Shown here: piece after piece, positions 9,358 to 17,581 of the stretch
Layout of the letters: each line of letters begins with the position of its first letter
Position numbering within the stretch: the stretch's first letter is position 1
Assembly (NCBI RefSeq): GCF_001426345.1
Contig: NZ_LMEM01000009.1
Coordinates: 450,540-514,539 of the forward strand
Origin: Devosia sp. Root436
Lineage (GTDB): Bacteria > Pseudomonadota > Alphaproteobacteria > Rhizobiales > Devosiaceae
Reading direction: 5' to 3'
Length of the DNA: 64,000 bases
Program-made: the position numbers and the translations under genes
Notes under the pieces: model-generated
Databases searched by the model: none
Seen by the model: only the letters and a program-made list of their open reading frames with translations
What the model was told of the DNA's origin: nothing

Positions 9358-10207
9358 TCATCGCCCCCTTCGATCTGGGGGCGCGTGCCCGCGCAATCTC
9401 AGCTTCCCACTGCCCAATGTGGACCATAATTTCCGCCGCCGCCAGTGCCGCGATCACCTCGGGGCGCTTATCCCCAAGCCCCTGCTGGCCGATAGGCAGC
9501 ACCAGCCGCTCCAGCGCCCTGGCCTCGCCGCCCTCGCCCTGGAACCAGCTCGAAAATTTCGCCCTTTTGGTCCGGCTGCCCACCATGCCGATATAGGGCG
9601 CGTCGGTGCGGGCCAGCGCTTCCTGCGCGATGAGGAAGTCCAGCGCATGGTCATGCGTCAGGATCACGTATGAGCTGCCCTGCGGCGCCGAGCGCACCAT
9701 CGCCTCGGGCATGGCCACGGCATGGGCCGTGATGCCCTCGGGCAACAGGGCCAGCTCTTCCTGCCGTGTATCGATGACCTGCAATTGCACCGGCAGCAAA
9801 GCCAGCATCTGCGCCAGCGCCCGCCCGACATGGCCGGCGCCGAAGACATAGACATGCGGCAGGGCTGCTTCTTCTGCCGCGACCCGAGCCGCTAGCCGCT
9901 CCCGAATGGCCGCATCGGCATAGCGCAGCCCGACCGCGACCCGCCCGCCGCAGCACTGGCCGATTTCCGGCCCCAAGGGCACATCCATCGCCGCCTCGGC
10001 CTGCCCGTTGGCGATCAACCGCCGCGCATGCCCGATGACCATATATTCGAGGGCGCCGCCGCCTATGGTGCCAAACAGGTCGTGAGCGCCCACCAGCATG
10101 AAGGTGCCCTGCTCACGCGGGGACGAGCCGCGGACTGAGGTCAGTTCGCAAAGAATGGCGTCGGCATTGGAGGCGAGGAAGGTGGTGAGGGTGGCGGAAC
10201 GGGTCAT
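9347..10207 (-). CDS. xdhC: Xanthine dehydrogenase accessory protein XdhC
   Basis: Molybdenum-cofactor insertion chaperone for xanthine dehydrogenase. 286 residues. Visible features are the N-terminal CELTSVRGSSPREQGTFMLV segment, GTIGGGALEY, and a Rossmann-like VFGAGHVGRALAQML, all typical of XdhC. It follows xdhB after a 265-bp gap filled by repeat copy 3 and overlaps the transporter ATPase gene. Confidence 0.95.
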   Translation of the reverse strand: MTRSATLTTFLASNADAILCELTSVRGSSPREQGTFMLVGAHDLFGTIGGGALEYMVIGHARRLIANGQAEAAMDVPLGPEIGQCCGGRVAVGLRYADAAIRERLAARVAAEEAALPHVYVFGAGHVGRALAQMLALLPVQLQVIDTRQEELALLPEGITAHAVAMPEAMVRSAPQGSSYVILTHDHALDFLIAQEALARTDAPYIGMVGSRTKRAKFSSWFQGEGGEARALERLVLPIGQQGLGDKRPEVIAALAAAEIMVHIGQWEAEIARARAPRSKGAMIGR

Positions 10208-10263
10208 GGCGGGAACACCCCCCGATCATGACCAATCCACCCATTAGTCCCACCGCACGTGGG

Positions 10264-10452
10264 CTCCCTCTCCCCTGAGGGGAGAGGGTGGGGTGAGGGG
10301 TTCAGTGCTGGTGAAGGGCACCGTGCCTGACGTGGCGGTGAACCCCTCACCCGCCCCTTCGGGGCGACCTCCCCCCTCAGGAGAGAGGTGACCTTTGCTC
10401 CACTCCACAGGCTTCCCTCCCCCTTGTGGGGAGGGAATGAGGGTGGGGGTGA
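10264..10452. repeat. Family A palindromic repeat, copy 3 plus a partial unit
   Basis: A complete inverted repeat (10264-10389, arms CCTCTCCCCTGAGGGGAGAG and its counterpart) followed by a shorter palindromic unit (10411-10452, CCCTCCCCCTTGTGGGGAGG). It fills the interval between xdhB and xdhC, which must be co-expressed, so it lies inside an operon. Confidence 0.9.
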
Positions 10453-10472
10453 TGTCGAGACGACCACCGCTC

Positions 10473-12803
10473 TCACCCCCGCGCCTCCCGTTTCATCCGC
10501 TCACACCCCATTAGCACCCGCTCGGGCGTCACCGGCGTATCGAGCCTTGGCGCAATCCGATACTCCGCCACCGATGCCACCGCCATGCTCAGCGCCTCGA
10601 CCACGCTCATCGCCAGCATCAGCGGCGGCTCGCCCACCGCCTTGGAGCGGCCGATGGTCGGCTCCTTGTTCACCGACCATTCGGCAATCTTGACGTTGAA
10701 GACCGGCGGAACGTCGCTCGCCAGCGGGATCTTGTAGGTAGACGGCGCCTTGGTGCGCAGCTGCCCCTTGTCGTCCCACACCAGTTCTTCCGTCGTCAGC
10801 CAGCCCATGCCCTGGATGAACCCGCCCTCGATCTGCCCGATATCCACCGCCGGATTGAGCGAGTGGCCCACGTCGTGGAGGATATCCACCCGGTCCACCG
10901 CATATTCGCCGGTCAGCGTATCGATGGTCACCTCGCTGACCGAAGCGCCATAGGCGAAATAGTAGAACGGATGCCCGCGCCCTGTCGCCCGATCCCAGTG
11001 GATTTTAGGCGTCTCATAGAAGCCCGCAGCCGAGAGCTGCACCCGGTTGAGATAGGCCGATGCGACCAGCTCGGCGAAGGGTACGAATTTCGGCCCCGCC
11101 TGGATGCCGCCCTGCACCCATTCCACTTCGGCCTCGCCGACCTGATGCAGCCTGGCCGCGTGCCTCGCCAGCCGCTCCTTGATCTGCCGCGCCGCGTCCC
11201 AGGCCGCCATGCCGTTGAGATCGGAGCCGGACGACGCGGCGGTAGCCGATGTATTGGGCACCTTGCCGGTGCTCGTCGCCATGATCTTGACCACGTCGAG
11301 CCCGACGCCGAAGGCATCGGCCAAAACCTGCGCCACCTTGATATGCAGCCCCTGCCCCATCTCGGTGCCGCCATGGCTGAGATGGATGGAACCGTCCTTG
11401 TAGACATGCACCAGCGCCCCGGCCTGGTTGTACCAGGTGGCGGTGAAGGAGATGCCGAACTTGACCGGCGTCAGCGCAATGCCCTTCTTGAGGACAGCGC
11501 TGCCCGCATTGTATTTGAGAATAGCTGCGCGCCGCGCCTGATAGTCCGACGACGCCTCCAGCTCGTCCACCACGCGATGGATGATATTGTCCTCCACCAC
11601 CTGATGGTACGGCGTCACATTGTCGGTGTCGGTGCCGTAGAAATTGGCCTTGCGGACATCGAGCGGGTCCTTGCCCAGGGCATAGGCAATGTCTTCCACC
11701 CAGCGCTCGGCCGCCATCATGCCCTGCGGGCCACCAAAGCCGCGGAAGGCGGTGTTGGAGACCGTATTGGTATAGAGCGGTTCGCTCCGCACTCGCACGG
11801 CCGGGTACCAGTAGGCATTGTCGGCATGAAACAACGCCCGGTCGGTCACCGGACCTGACAGGTCCGACGAAAAACCGGCGCGGGCGCCATAGACGGCGTC
11901 CACCGCCTGGATTTTCCCGACATCGTCATAGCCGACCTCGTAATCGACCACGAAATCGTGGCGCTTGCCGGTGGCCGTCATGTCGTCGTCGCGGTCGGGC
12001 CTGATCTTGCAGGCGCGGTTCCATTTCTTGGCCGCCAGCGCCGCCACCGCCGCGAACAGGCTGCCCTGCGTTTCCTTGCCGCCGAAGCCGCCGCCCATGC
12101 GCCGCACATTGACCGTCACCGCGTGATGCCGGATGCCCAGCACGGCCGCCACCATCAACTGCACCTCGCTCGGATGCTGCGTCGAGGCGAAGACGGTGAC
12201 ATCCTCGTCCTCGCCCGGCACCGCCATGGCGATCTGGCCTTCGAGATAGAAGTGGTCCTGTCCGCCAATGGCGATGCTGCCCTTGACCCGGTGTTTCGCT
12301 TCGGCCAGCCCGGCGGCCACGTCGCCGCGTTCGAGCTTGAGCGGTTCGGTGACCAGCGCGCCGCCCGCAGCCTGCGCTGCGCGCACATCGAGGGCATGCG
12401 GCAGGTCGCGATATTCGATCCTGGCCAGATGCGCCGCCCGCCGCGCCTGGTCGCGCGTTTCGGCCACCACCGCGAATAGCGGCTGGCCCCAGAACTGCAC
12501 CTTGCCCTCGGCAAAGACCGGCTCGTCATGCTTGTGGCTGGGCGACACATCGTTTTCGCCCGGAATGTCCTCTGATGTGAGCACGCCGATCACCCCCGGC
12601 GCCGCCTTGGTCGCCGCAAGGTCTACCGACACGATCTCGGCATGCGCCCGCGTGGACAGCGCCAGATAGGCATGAACCGTGCCTTCGGGCTCGATCATGT
12701 CGTCGATATATTCGGCCGTGCCGCTCACATGCTTCGGCCCGCTGTCGTGCCGGGTCGCCGTGTGGAGTGATGACAGGACGATGGGGGCTTCGTGCTTGTT
12801 CAT
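10473..12803 (-). CDS. xdhB: Xanthine dehydrogenase, molybdopterin-binding large subunit
   Basis: Catalytic subunit oxidising hypoxanthine/xanthine to urate. 776 residues from ATG 12803, which has GAGG about 7 nt upstream; a GTG at 12809 is in frame but too close to that site. Family motifs include GQDHFYLEGQIAMA, the cofactor-contact RRMGGGFGGKE, TAFRGFGGPQGM and the late GIALTPVKFGISF region. Works with XdhA (FeS/FAD subunit) and needs XdhC. A repeat separates it from xdhA. Confidence 0.96.
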   Translation of the reverse strand: MNKHEAPIVLSSLHTATRHDSGPKHVSGTAEYIDDMIEPEGTVHAYLALSTRAHAEIVSVDLAATKAAPGVIGVLTSEDIPGENDVSPSHKHDEPVFAEGKVQFWGQPLFAVVAETRDQARRAAHLARIEYRDLPHALDVRAAQAAGGALVTEPLKLERGDVAAGLAEAKHRVKGSIAIGGQDHFYLEGQIAMAVPGEDEDVTVFASTQHPSEVQLMVAAVLGIRHHAVTVNVRRMGGGFGGKETQGSLFAAVAALAAKKWNRACKIRPDRDDDMTATGKRHDFVVDYEVGYDDVGKIQAVDAVYGARAGFSSDLSGPVTDRALFHADNAYWYPAVRVRSEPLYTNTVSNTAFRGFGGPQGMMAAERWVEDIAYALGKDPLDVRKANFYGTDTDNVTPYHQVVEDNIIHRVVDELEASSDYQARRAAILKYNAGSAVLKKGIALTPVKFGISFTATWYNQAGALVHVYKDGSIHLSHGGTEMGQGLHIKVAQVLADAFGVGLDVVKIMATSTGKVPNTSATAASSGSDLNGMAAWDAARQIKERLARHAARLHQVGEAEVEWVQGGIQAGPKFVPFAELVASAYLNRVQLSAAGFYETPKIHWDRATGRGHPFYYFAYGASVSEVTIDTLTGEYAVDRVDILHDVGHSLNPAVDIGQIEGGFIQGMGWLTTEELVWDDKGQLRTKAPSTYKIPLASDVPPVFNVKIAEWSVNKEPTIGRSKAVGEPPLMLAMSVVEALSMAVASVAEYRIAPRLDTPVTPERVLMGCERMKREARG

Positions 12804-12828
12804 GAGCACACCTCACCCACCGGACTTC

Positions 12829-12978
12829 CCCTCGCCCCTTGAGGGAGAGGGTGGTTTTCCGCGTTCAGCGGAAAACCGGGTGAGGGGTTCTGCGCTATCC
12901 CATGCTTCAATGCTGGTGGATAGCTCGGCGCCCCCTCATCCGCCCTTCGGGCACCTTCTCCCACGAGGGGAGAAGGGA
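12829..12978. repeat. Family A palindromic repeat, copy 4
   Basis: Inverted repeat in the xdhA-xdhB gap. Left arm CCCTCGCCCCTTGAGGGAG, an internal hairpin GGTTTTCCGCGTTCAGCGG, and right arm ending CTTCTCCCACGAGGGGAG. It lies between two subunits of one enzyme. Confidence 0.9.
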
Positions 12979-12999
12979 AGTTCGGCGTATAACCCACCA

Positions 13000-14463
13000 T
13001 CACGCCACCTCCCGCCGGAGTCTTTGCCCCTGGCCGGTGGTTTCATAGAAAAACCGCCATAGCAGGTTCTGCGCCGTCAGCAGGCGATAGTCGGCACTGG
13101 CGCGCATGTCGGAAATCGGCTGGTAATCCTCGGCGAATTCCGCAATCGCGGCCTCAACGGTTTCCGCTGTCCACGGCTTACCCACCAGGGCCGCCTCCAC
13201 GGCCTTCGCCCGCTTGGGCGTCGCGGCCATGCCGCCAAAGGCGATGCGAACCGTACTCACCACGCCGTCCGTGATGGACACCCGGAACGCCCCGCACAGT
13301 GCCGAAATGTCTTCCTCACGCCGCTTGGAAATCTTGTAGACGGCGAATTTCTCACCATCCGGCAGCAGCGGAATGGTCACGCTCTCGACGAACTCGCCCG
13401 GCTGCCGGTCCTGCTTGCCATAGGCGAGGAAATAGTCCTCCAGCTTGATCTCGCGCCGCTGCGCGCCCTTGCGTAGCTGCAGCTTTGCCCCCAGCGCAAT
13501 GAACGGCGGCGGCGTGTCGCCGATGGGCGAGCCATTGGCGATATTGCCGCCGATCGTGCCCATATTGCGGATCTGCTCGCCGGCAATGCGGTGCCACAAC
13601 TCGCCCATGTCAGGGAAATTGGCCGCTACGACCGGAAGCGCTTCCGAATAGCTCACCCCGGCATGGAAGCGCACTTCACTGCCGGTTTCCGTTATGCGCT
13701 TCAGCTCTTCGAGGTGATTGATGAAGATCACCGGCCCGATGGACCGCATGAACTTGGTGACCCACAGGCCCACATCGGTCGAGCCGTTGACAATGGTGGC
13801 CGTGGGGTTGGCCTCGTAGACCGCAGCGAAATCGTCGAGGCTACCGGGCACGATGATGCGGTCGGCACCCTCACCCAGCTCGACCCGCCTGCCATCATTG
13901 ATCGCCCTGATCTTGCCCTTGAGCGCAATGCGCTCGGCCCAGAGCGGATCGGCCTCGGGCCGGCCATAGCTGGAAATCGCCTTGCCGGCGCGAATGATCG
14001 GCGCATAGCCGGTGCAGCGGCAGAGATTGCCCTGCAGGGCCTTTTCGATGGCCGCCTGGCTCGGATCGGGGTCGCGCATCCACAAGCCATAAAGGCTCAT
14101 CACGAAGCCCGGCGTGCAGAAACCGCACTGGCTGCCATGATGATCCACCATGGCCTGCTGCACCGGGTGCAGCACCCCGTCCTTGCCCCGCAGATGCTCC
14201 ACCGTCACGACATGCGTGCCGTGGAGGCTCCCCACGAAGCGGATGCAGGATGTGACCGAGTCGTAGATGATCTCGTCATCCATCAGCCGCCCGACCAGCA
14301 CCGTGCAGGCGCCGCAATCGCCCTCGGCGCAGCCTTCCTTGCTGCCCCGCAGCCGGCGCTCCAGCCGCAGCCAGTCGAGCAAGGTCGTGTCCGGCTTTAT
14401 GTCGGTGAGGGTGATGTCCTCGTCATTGAGGATGAAACGGATGGCATCGGCGACCTCGACCAT
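13000..14463 (-). CDS. xdhA: Xanthine dehydrogenase small subunit (2Fe-2S and FAD domains)
   Basis: Electron-transfer subunit. Start set at ATG 14463 (487 residues): GGGGGAG lies 6 nt upstream and the codon follows the hiuH stop with one base between; an in-frame upstream ATG at 14493 would add ten residues inside hiuH. First 2Fe-2S cluster in CAEGDCGACTV, second in QCGFCTPGFV and GNLCRCTGYAP, then the FAD-binding domain (VNGSTDVGLWV, AGEQIRNMGTIGGNIANG). Coupled to hiuH translation. Confidence 0.95.
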   Translation of the reverse strand: MVEVADAIRFILNDEDITLTDIKPDTTLLDWLRLERRLRGSKEGCAEGDCGACTVLVGRLMDDEIIYDSVTSCIRFVGSLHGTHVVTVEHLRGKDGVLHPVQQAMVDHHGSQCGFCTPGFVMSLYGLWMRDPDPSQAAIEKALQGNLCRCTGYAPIIRAGKAISSYGRPEADPLWAERIALKGKIRAINDGRRVELGEGADRIIVPGSLDDFAAVYEANPTATIVNGSTDVGLWVTKFMRSIGPVIFINHLEELKRITETGSEVRFHAGVSYSEALPVVAANFPDMGELWHRIAGEQIRNMGTIGGNIANGSPIGDTPPPFIALGAKLQLRKGAQRREIKLEDYFLAYGKQDRQPGEFVESVTIPLLPDGEKFAVYKISKRREEDISALCGAFRVSITDGVVSTVRIAFGGMAATPKRAKAVEAALVGKPWTAETVEAAIAEFAEDYQPISDMRASADYRLLTAQNLLWRFFYETTGQGQRLRREVA

Positions 14464-14464
14464 C

Positions 14465-14821
14465 TCAGCTCCCCCGATAGGTCGAATAGGCAAACGGGCT
14501 CACCAGCAGGGGCACATGATAGTGCTTGTCCTCGGAAATGGTGAAGCGGATCGGCACCACGTCGAGGAACGGCGTTTCGAGCTCGACGCCCAGCCGCTCG
14601 AAATACTGCCCGACATGGAAATGGATTTCGAATTCGCCGTGCTGGAACCGCTCTTCATCCAGCAGCGGCTGATCCACCCGCCCGTCCTCATTGGTATAGC
14701 TATCGGCAATGTGATGGTTGTGATCGCCATGCACGAACAGCAATTCGATCCGCATGCCGCGCGCCGGCTTGCCGTGCATCGTGTCCAGCACATGCGTCGT
14801 GAGGCGTCCGCTCCCCGCCAT
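14465..14821 (-). CDS. hiuH: 5-hydroxyisourate hydrolase (transthyretin-like)
   Basis: Hydrolyses 5-hydroxyisourate, the PuuD product, to OHCU. 118 residues from ATG 14821, the usual size; AAGGAG lies 6 nt upstream. The frame extends upstream to 14884, but that extension reads through a family C repeat and is not part of the family. Signatures: LTTHVLDTMHGKPARGM at the N-terminus and the C-terminal tetrapeptide Tyr-Arg-Gly-Ser. First gene of the long minus-strand purine run. Confidence 0.95.
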   Translation of the reverse strand: MAGSGRLTTHVLDTMHGKPARGMRIELLFVHGDHNHHIADSYTNEDGRVDQPLLDEERFQHGEFEIHFHVGQYFERLGVELETPFLDVVPIRFTISEDKHYHVPLLVSPFAYSTYRGS

Positions 14822-14834
14822 TTGCTGCTCCTTC

Positions 14835-14880
14835 GACATGCCGCCCGAAAGTGGAACCCGGTTTCGGGAGAACGGCATGT
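14835..14880. repeat. Family C repeat, copy 1
   Basis: Short imperfect palindrome (CATGCCGCCCGAAAGTGG ... GTTTCGGGAGAACGGCATG) just upstream of hiuH. It shares its core (ATGTC, CGAAAGTGG/CAAAAGTGG, TTTCGGGA/TTTGGGA) with copies at 24.0 and 42.98 kb. Similar elements are common in Hyphomicrobiales. Confidence 0.75.
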
Positions 14881-14910
14881 CCAAAATACGTCCCCGGAGA
14901 ATGAGACTAT

Positions 14911-14996
14911 CGCATCAGGCCCGATGCGCAATGCTCATTTTTTACCAACTGGTCCATTTTTGTGCATCTTGTTCCACGCGGCCAGACTCGTACTAT
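14911..14996 (+). promoter_or_regulatory. Divergent hiuH / puuE control region
   Basis: Contains an inverted repeat CGCATC-N6-GATGCG (14911-14928), a short dyad ACCAACTGGT (14944-14953) and a sigma-70-like promoter for puuE, TTGTTC (14969-14974), 16 nt, TACTAT (14991-14996), placing the start about 20 nt before the ATG at 15024. The dyads are candidate sites for a purine-pathway regulator, but no regulator gene is adjacent. Confidence 0.35.
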
Positions 14997-15023
14997 TGCC
15001 GCCCCACCGAGTGAGAGAGACCC

Positions 15024-16439
15024 ATGCGCTACCCCCGTGACCTCAATGGCTACGGCCCCAACCCGCCCCAGGCCAACTGGCCCGGCGGCGCCCATGTGGC
15101 GGTGCAGTTCGTGCTTAATTACGAAGAGGGTGGGGAAAACAACATCCTCCATGGTGACGCCGCGTCCGAGGCCTTCCTTGCCGATGTGGTGGGCGCCGCG
15201 CCCTGGCCGGGCCAGCGCCACTGGAACATCGAGTCCATGTATGAATATGGCGCCCGCGCCGGCTTCTGGCGGCTGCACCGCCTGTTCACAGAAGCCGATT
15301 TGCCCGTCACCATCTACGGCGTCGCCACCGCTTTGATGCGTGCCCCGGCCCAGCTTGCCGCCATGCAGCAGGCCGGTTGGGAAATTGCCAGCCACGGCTA
15401 TAAATGGGTCGAGCACAAGGACATGCCGCCCGAGGTCGAACGCGAGCAGATCGCCGAAGCCATCCGCCTCCACACGATCGCCACAGGTGAACGTCCGCGG
15501 GGCTGGTACACCGGACGGTGTTCGCTCAACACGGTAGACCTGGTTTCCGAGGCGGGCGGCTTTGCCTATATTTCCGACACCTATGATGACGACCTGCCCT
15601 ATTGGCGCGTGCATCAGGGCAGGCCGCAACTCATCATTCCCTATACGCTCAGCGCCAACGACATGCGCTTCGTCACCGCCTCGGGCTTCGCCAATGGCGA
15701 GGACTATTTTCAGTTTCTCAAGGACAGTTTCGACTGCCTCTATGCCGAGGGCCAGGCCGGCGCACCCAAGATGATGTCCATTGGCCTCCATTGCCGGCTG
15801 GTCGGCCAGCCCGGCCGCTATCAGGGGCTGAAAAAGTTCATCGACTACATCAAGAGTTTCGACAGGGTCTGGGTCCCCACCCGCCTCGCTATCGCCGAGC
15901 ACTGGACGAAAACCCACCCCTATGTAGCGCCCGAGGTCATTCCCTCCCAGCTCGACAGGGCCGAGTTCGTCGCCCGCTACGGCTCGATCTTCGAGCATTC
16001 CCCCTGGATCGCCGAGCGCGCCTGGGCGGGCGAACTGGCGCCGGCCAATGACACGGCCATCGGCCTTCACTTCACGCTCCGCAGCCAGTTCCGCATGGCA
16101 ACGCCCGAGGAGCGCCTCGCCGTGCTGCGCGCCCACCCCGATCTCGCTGGCAAGCTCGCCGCTGCCAAGCGGCTCACCGAAGCCTCGACCTCAGAACAGG
16201 CCTCGGCCGGCCTCGACGCCTTGACCGACGCCGAGCGCGAGCGCTTCACCGCGCTCAATGCCGCCTATGTCGAAAAGTTCGGCTTCCCCTTCATCATCGC
16301 CGTGCGCGACAACACCAAGGCGTCGATCCTGGCGGCGTTCGAGAGGCGCATCGCCAATAGCGCCGAGGCGGAGTTCGAGACGGCCTGCAAGCAGGTGGAG
16401 CGGATTGCCTTGCTGCGGTTGCAGGCGGTGCTGGGCTAG
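15024..16439 (+). CDS. puuE: Allantoinase PuuE fused to OHCU decarboxylase UraD
   Basis: Bifunctional purine-pathway enzyme of 471 residues. Residues 1-305 match PuuE, a metal-independent allantoinase of the polysaccharide-deacetylase fold (MRYPRDLNGYGPNPPQANWP, IASHGYKWVEH, SIGLHCRLVGQPGRY). Residues from about 312 match OHCU decarboxylase (FVARYGSIFEHSPWIAERAW, RAHPDLAGKLA with the catalytic-type His, FGFPFIIAVRDNT). The pair catalyses OHCU to S-allantoin and allantoin to allantoate, two consecutive steps. The domains are joined without a stop. It follows a GAGAGA ribosome site and is divergent from hiuH. Such fusions are known in proteobacteria. Confidence 0.94.
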   Translation: MRYPRDLNGYGPNPPQANWPGGAHVAVQFVLNYEEGGENNILHGDAASEAFLADVVGAAPWPGQRHWNIESMYEYGARAGFWRLHRLFTEADLPVTIYGVATALMRAPAQLAAMQQAGWEIASHGYKWVEHKDMPPEVEREQIAEAIRLHTIATGERPRGWYTGRCSLNTVDLVSEAGGFAYISDTYDDDLPYWRVHQGRPQLIIPYTLSANDMRFVTASGFANGEDYFQFLKDSFDCLYAEGQAGAPKMMSIGLHCRLVGQPGRYQGLKKFIDYIKSFDRVWVPTRLAIAEHWTKTHPYVAPEVIPSQLDRAEFVARYGSIFEHSPWIAERAWAGELAPANDTAIGLHFTLRSQFRMATPEERLAVLRAHPDLAGKLAAAKRLTEASTSEQASAGLDALTDAERERFTALNAAYVEKFGFPFIIAVRDNTKASILAAFERRIANSAEAEFETACKQVERIALLRLQAVLG

Positions 16440-16449
16440 GCGCTTCCTC

Positions 16450-16474
16450 ACTTCTCCCTTGGGGGGAGAGGTGA
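16450..16474. repeat. Half copy of the family A repeat
   Basis: A single arm-pair, CACTTCTCCCTTGGGGGGAG followed by AGGTG, immediately after the puuE-uraD stop. The rest of the element is absent. Confidence 0.6.
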
Positions 16475-16479
16475 GGCCC

Positions 16480-16626
16480 CTACCCGTTCAGATCGTCCGG
16501 ATCGAAGCCGATTTCGGGGTCGTCGCGGAACAGGTTCAGCACCAGCGCCAGCAGGCTCAGCCACGGCATATGGTGCTGCAGCCAGGTCCCGGGCGCGCTC
16601 CCGCTATGGGCGTTGAACTGGTTCAT
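16480..16626 (-). CDS. Small hypothetical protein, 48 residues
   Basis: Short frame beginning MNQFNAHSG and ending FDPDDLNG, with a hydrophobic centre (MPWLSLLALVLNLF) and an acidic tail (RDDPEIGFDPDD). It fills most of the gap between puuE-uraD and the SRPBCC gene and is convergent with puuE. No strong ribosome site is seen, so it may not be translated. Function unknown. Confidence 0.4.
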   Translation of the reverse strand: MNQFNAHSGSAPGTWLQHHMPWLSLLALVLNLFRDDPEIGFDPDDLNG

Positions 16627-16680
16627 CCGACCAGCATCGCGCCAAAGCTTGAAGAATTAGTAACCCTAACAGGCCGTTAG

Positions 16681-17145
16681 CTACTTGTAGAACCCGTCGC
16701 GCAGGTTGATGCCATGCTCGATATAGACCTTGAGCGCACACAGCATGCCGGTCCACCCCTCGCAATTGCCGAAGGCCGCCTTCTGCGCGGCGGCACTGTC
16801 GCGCCACCCGGACTCGCCGATAGTGACCAGCGTGCGACCGTCTTCCAGGCCGGCAAAAGTCATGGTCACCGTGGTCTCATAGGCGCCCCCCTCGTCGGGT
16901 GTCCCGTCCGCTGCGCCCCAATGCAGCACGATCTTCTCGTCAGGCACGACCTCGACGACATGCACCGGAAACGCCCCCGGAAAATCCGCGAAATCCCAGG
17001 TCACCGTCGCGCCGGTTTCCAGCCGTCCCTTGGCCCCGCCGGTGGTGAAATACCCGCTCAACTTGCCGGGATCGACCACCGCCTCGAACACCTCATGCAC
17101 CGGCTTGCTGATCCGGCCCGACACTTTGAATTCCGGCGCCTGCAT
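16681..17145 (-). CDS. SRPBCC (AHSA1-type) domain protein
   Basis: 154 residues of the START/AHSA1 ligand-binding fold (KVSGRISKPVHEVFEAVVDPGKLSGYF at the start, PDEKIVLHWG in the middle, GWRDSAAAQKAAFGNCEGWTG near the end). GAGGAG precedes ATG 17145. It is divergent from an arsR-type gene with only 50 bp between starts; SRPBCC and ArsR genes are often paired. Ligand unknown. It has no obvious role in purine breakdown although it lies within that cluster. Confidence 0.88.
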   Translation of the reverse strand: MQAPEFKVSGRISKPVHEVFEAVVDPGKLSGYFTTGGAKGRLETGATVTWDFADFPGAFPVHVVEVVPDEKIVLHWGAADGTPDEGGAYETTVTMTFAGLEDGRTLVTIGESGWRDSAAAQKAAFGNCEGWTGMLCALKVYIEHGINLRDGFYK

Positions 17146-17177
17146 TGCTCAACTCCTCGCTTGACTGCCCCTACCGT

Positions 17178-17197
17178 ATGTTATAAAAATATAACAT
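17178..17197. promoter_or_regulatory. Perfect palindrome over the arsR start codon
   Basis: ATGTTATA-AAAA-TATAACAT, a 20-bp dyad whose last two bases are the first two of the arsR ATG (17196). A TTGACT (17161-17166) with TATAAA 15 nt later (17182-17187) would put the transcript start at or next to the ATG, so the arsR message may be leaderless. The dyad is the likely autoregulatory operator for the divergent pair. Confidence 0.6.
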
Positions 17198-17531
17198 GTC
17201 AACCGAAGACGAAAACGACCTGATTTTCAAGGCTTTGAGCCACCGCACCCGACGGCAGATTTGCGATCTGCTGAAGGGTGAGCCGCGCACCACCGGCATG
17301 CTGTGTGCATTGCTACCGGAGCTGGACCGCTGCACTGTCATGCAGCATCTGGGCGTGCTCGAAGAGGCCGGGCTCGTCATCGCCGAGCGGCGCGGCCGCG
17401 AGCGCTGGAACCACCTCGACGCCCTGCCCATCCATGCCATCCATGAGCGCTGGATCGGCCGCTACGCCGCCTATGCCGCCTCCATGCTGAGCAAGCTCAG
17501 AAACCGGGCGGAGACTGCAAGCCCCGCCTGA
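17196..17531 (+). CDS. ArsR-family transcriptional regulator
   Basis: 111 residues with a winged helix-turn-helix (ALSHRTRRQICDLLKGEP, then TVMQHLGVLEEAGLVIAERRGRERW). No metal-binding ELxCxC motif is seen, so it is more like the ArsR members paired with SRPBCC proteins than like metal sensors. The start is ATG 17196; see the overlapping palindrome. Probably represses itself and the divergent SRPBCC gene. Confidence 0.9.
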   Translation: MSTEDENDLIFKALSHRTRRQICDLLKGEPRTTGMLCALLPELDRCTVMQHLGVLEEAGLVIAERRGRERWNHLDALPIHAIHERWIGRYAAYAASMLSKLRNRAETASPA

Positions 17532-17581
17532 CTTGCGGCGCGCCGAGGGAGACGCTATGGCCGAGACATTGGAGGGCTCCC

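Noticed and set aside
14822..14884. N-terminal extension of HiuH
   Set aside because: It reads through a family C repeat, and the ribosome site fits the shorter start, giving the usual family length.
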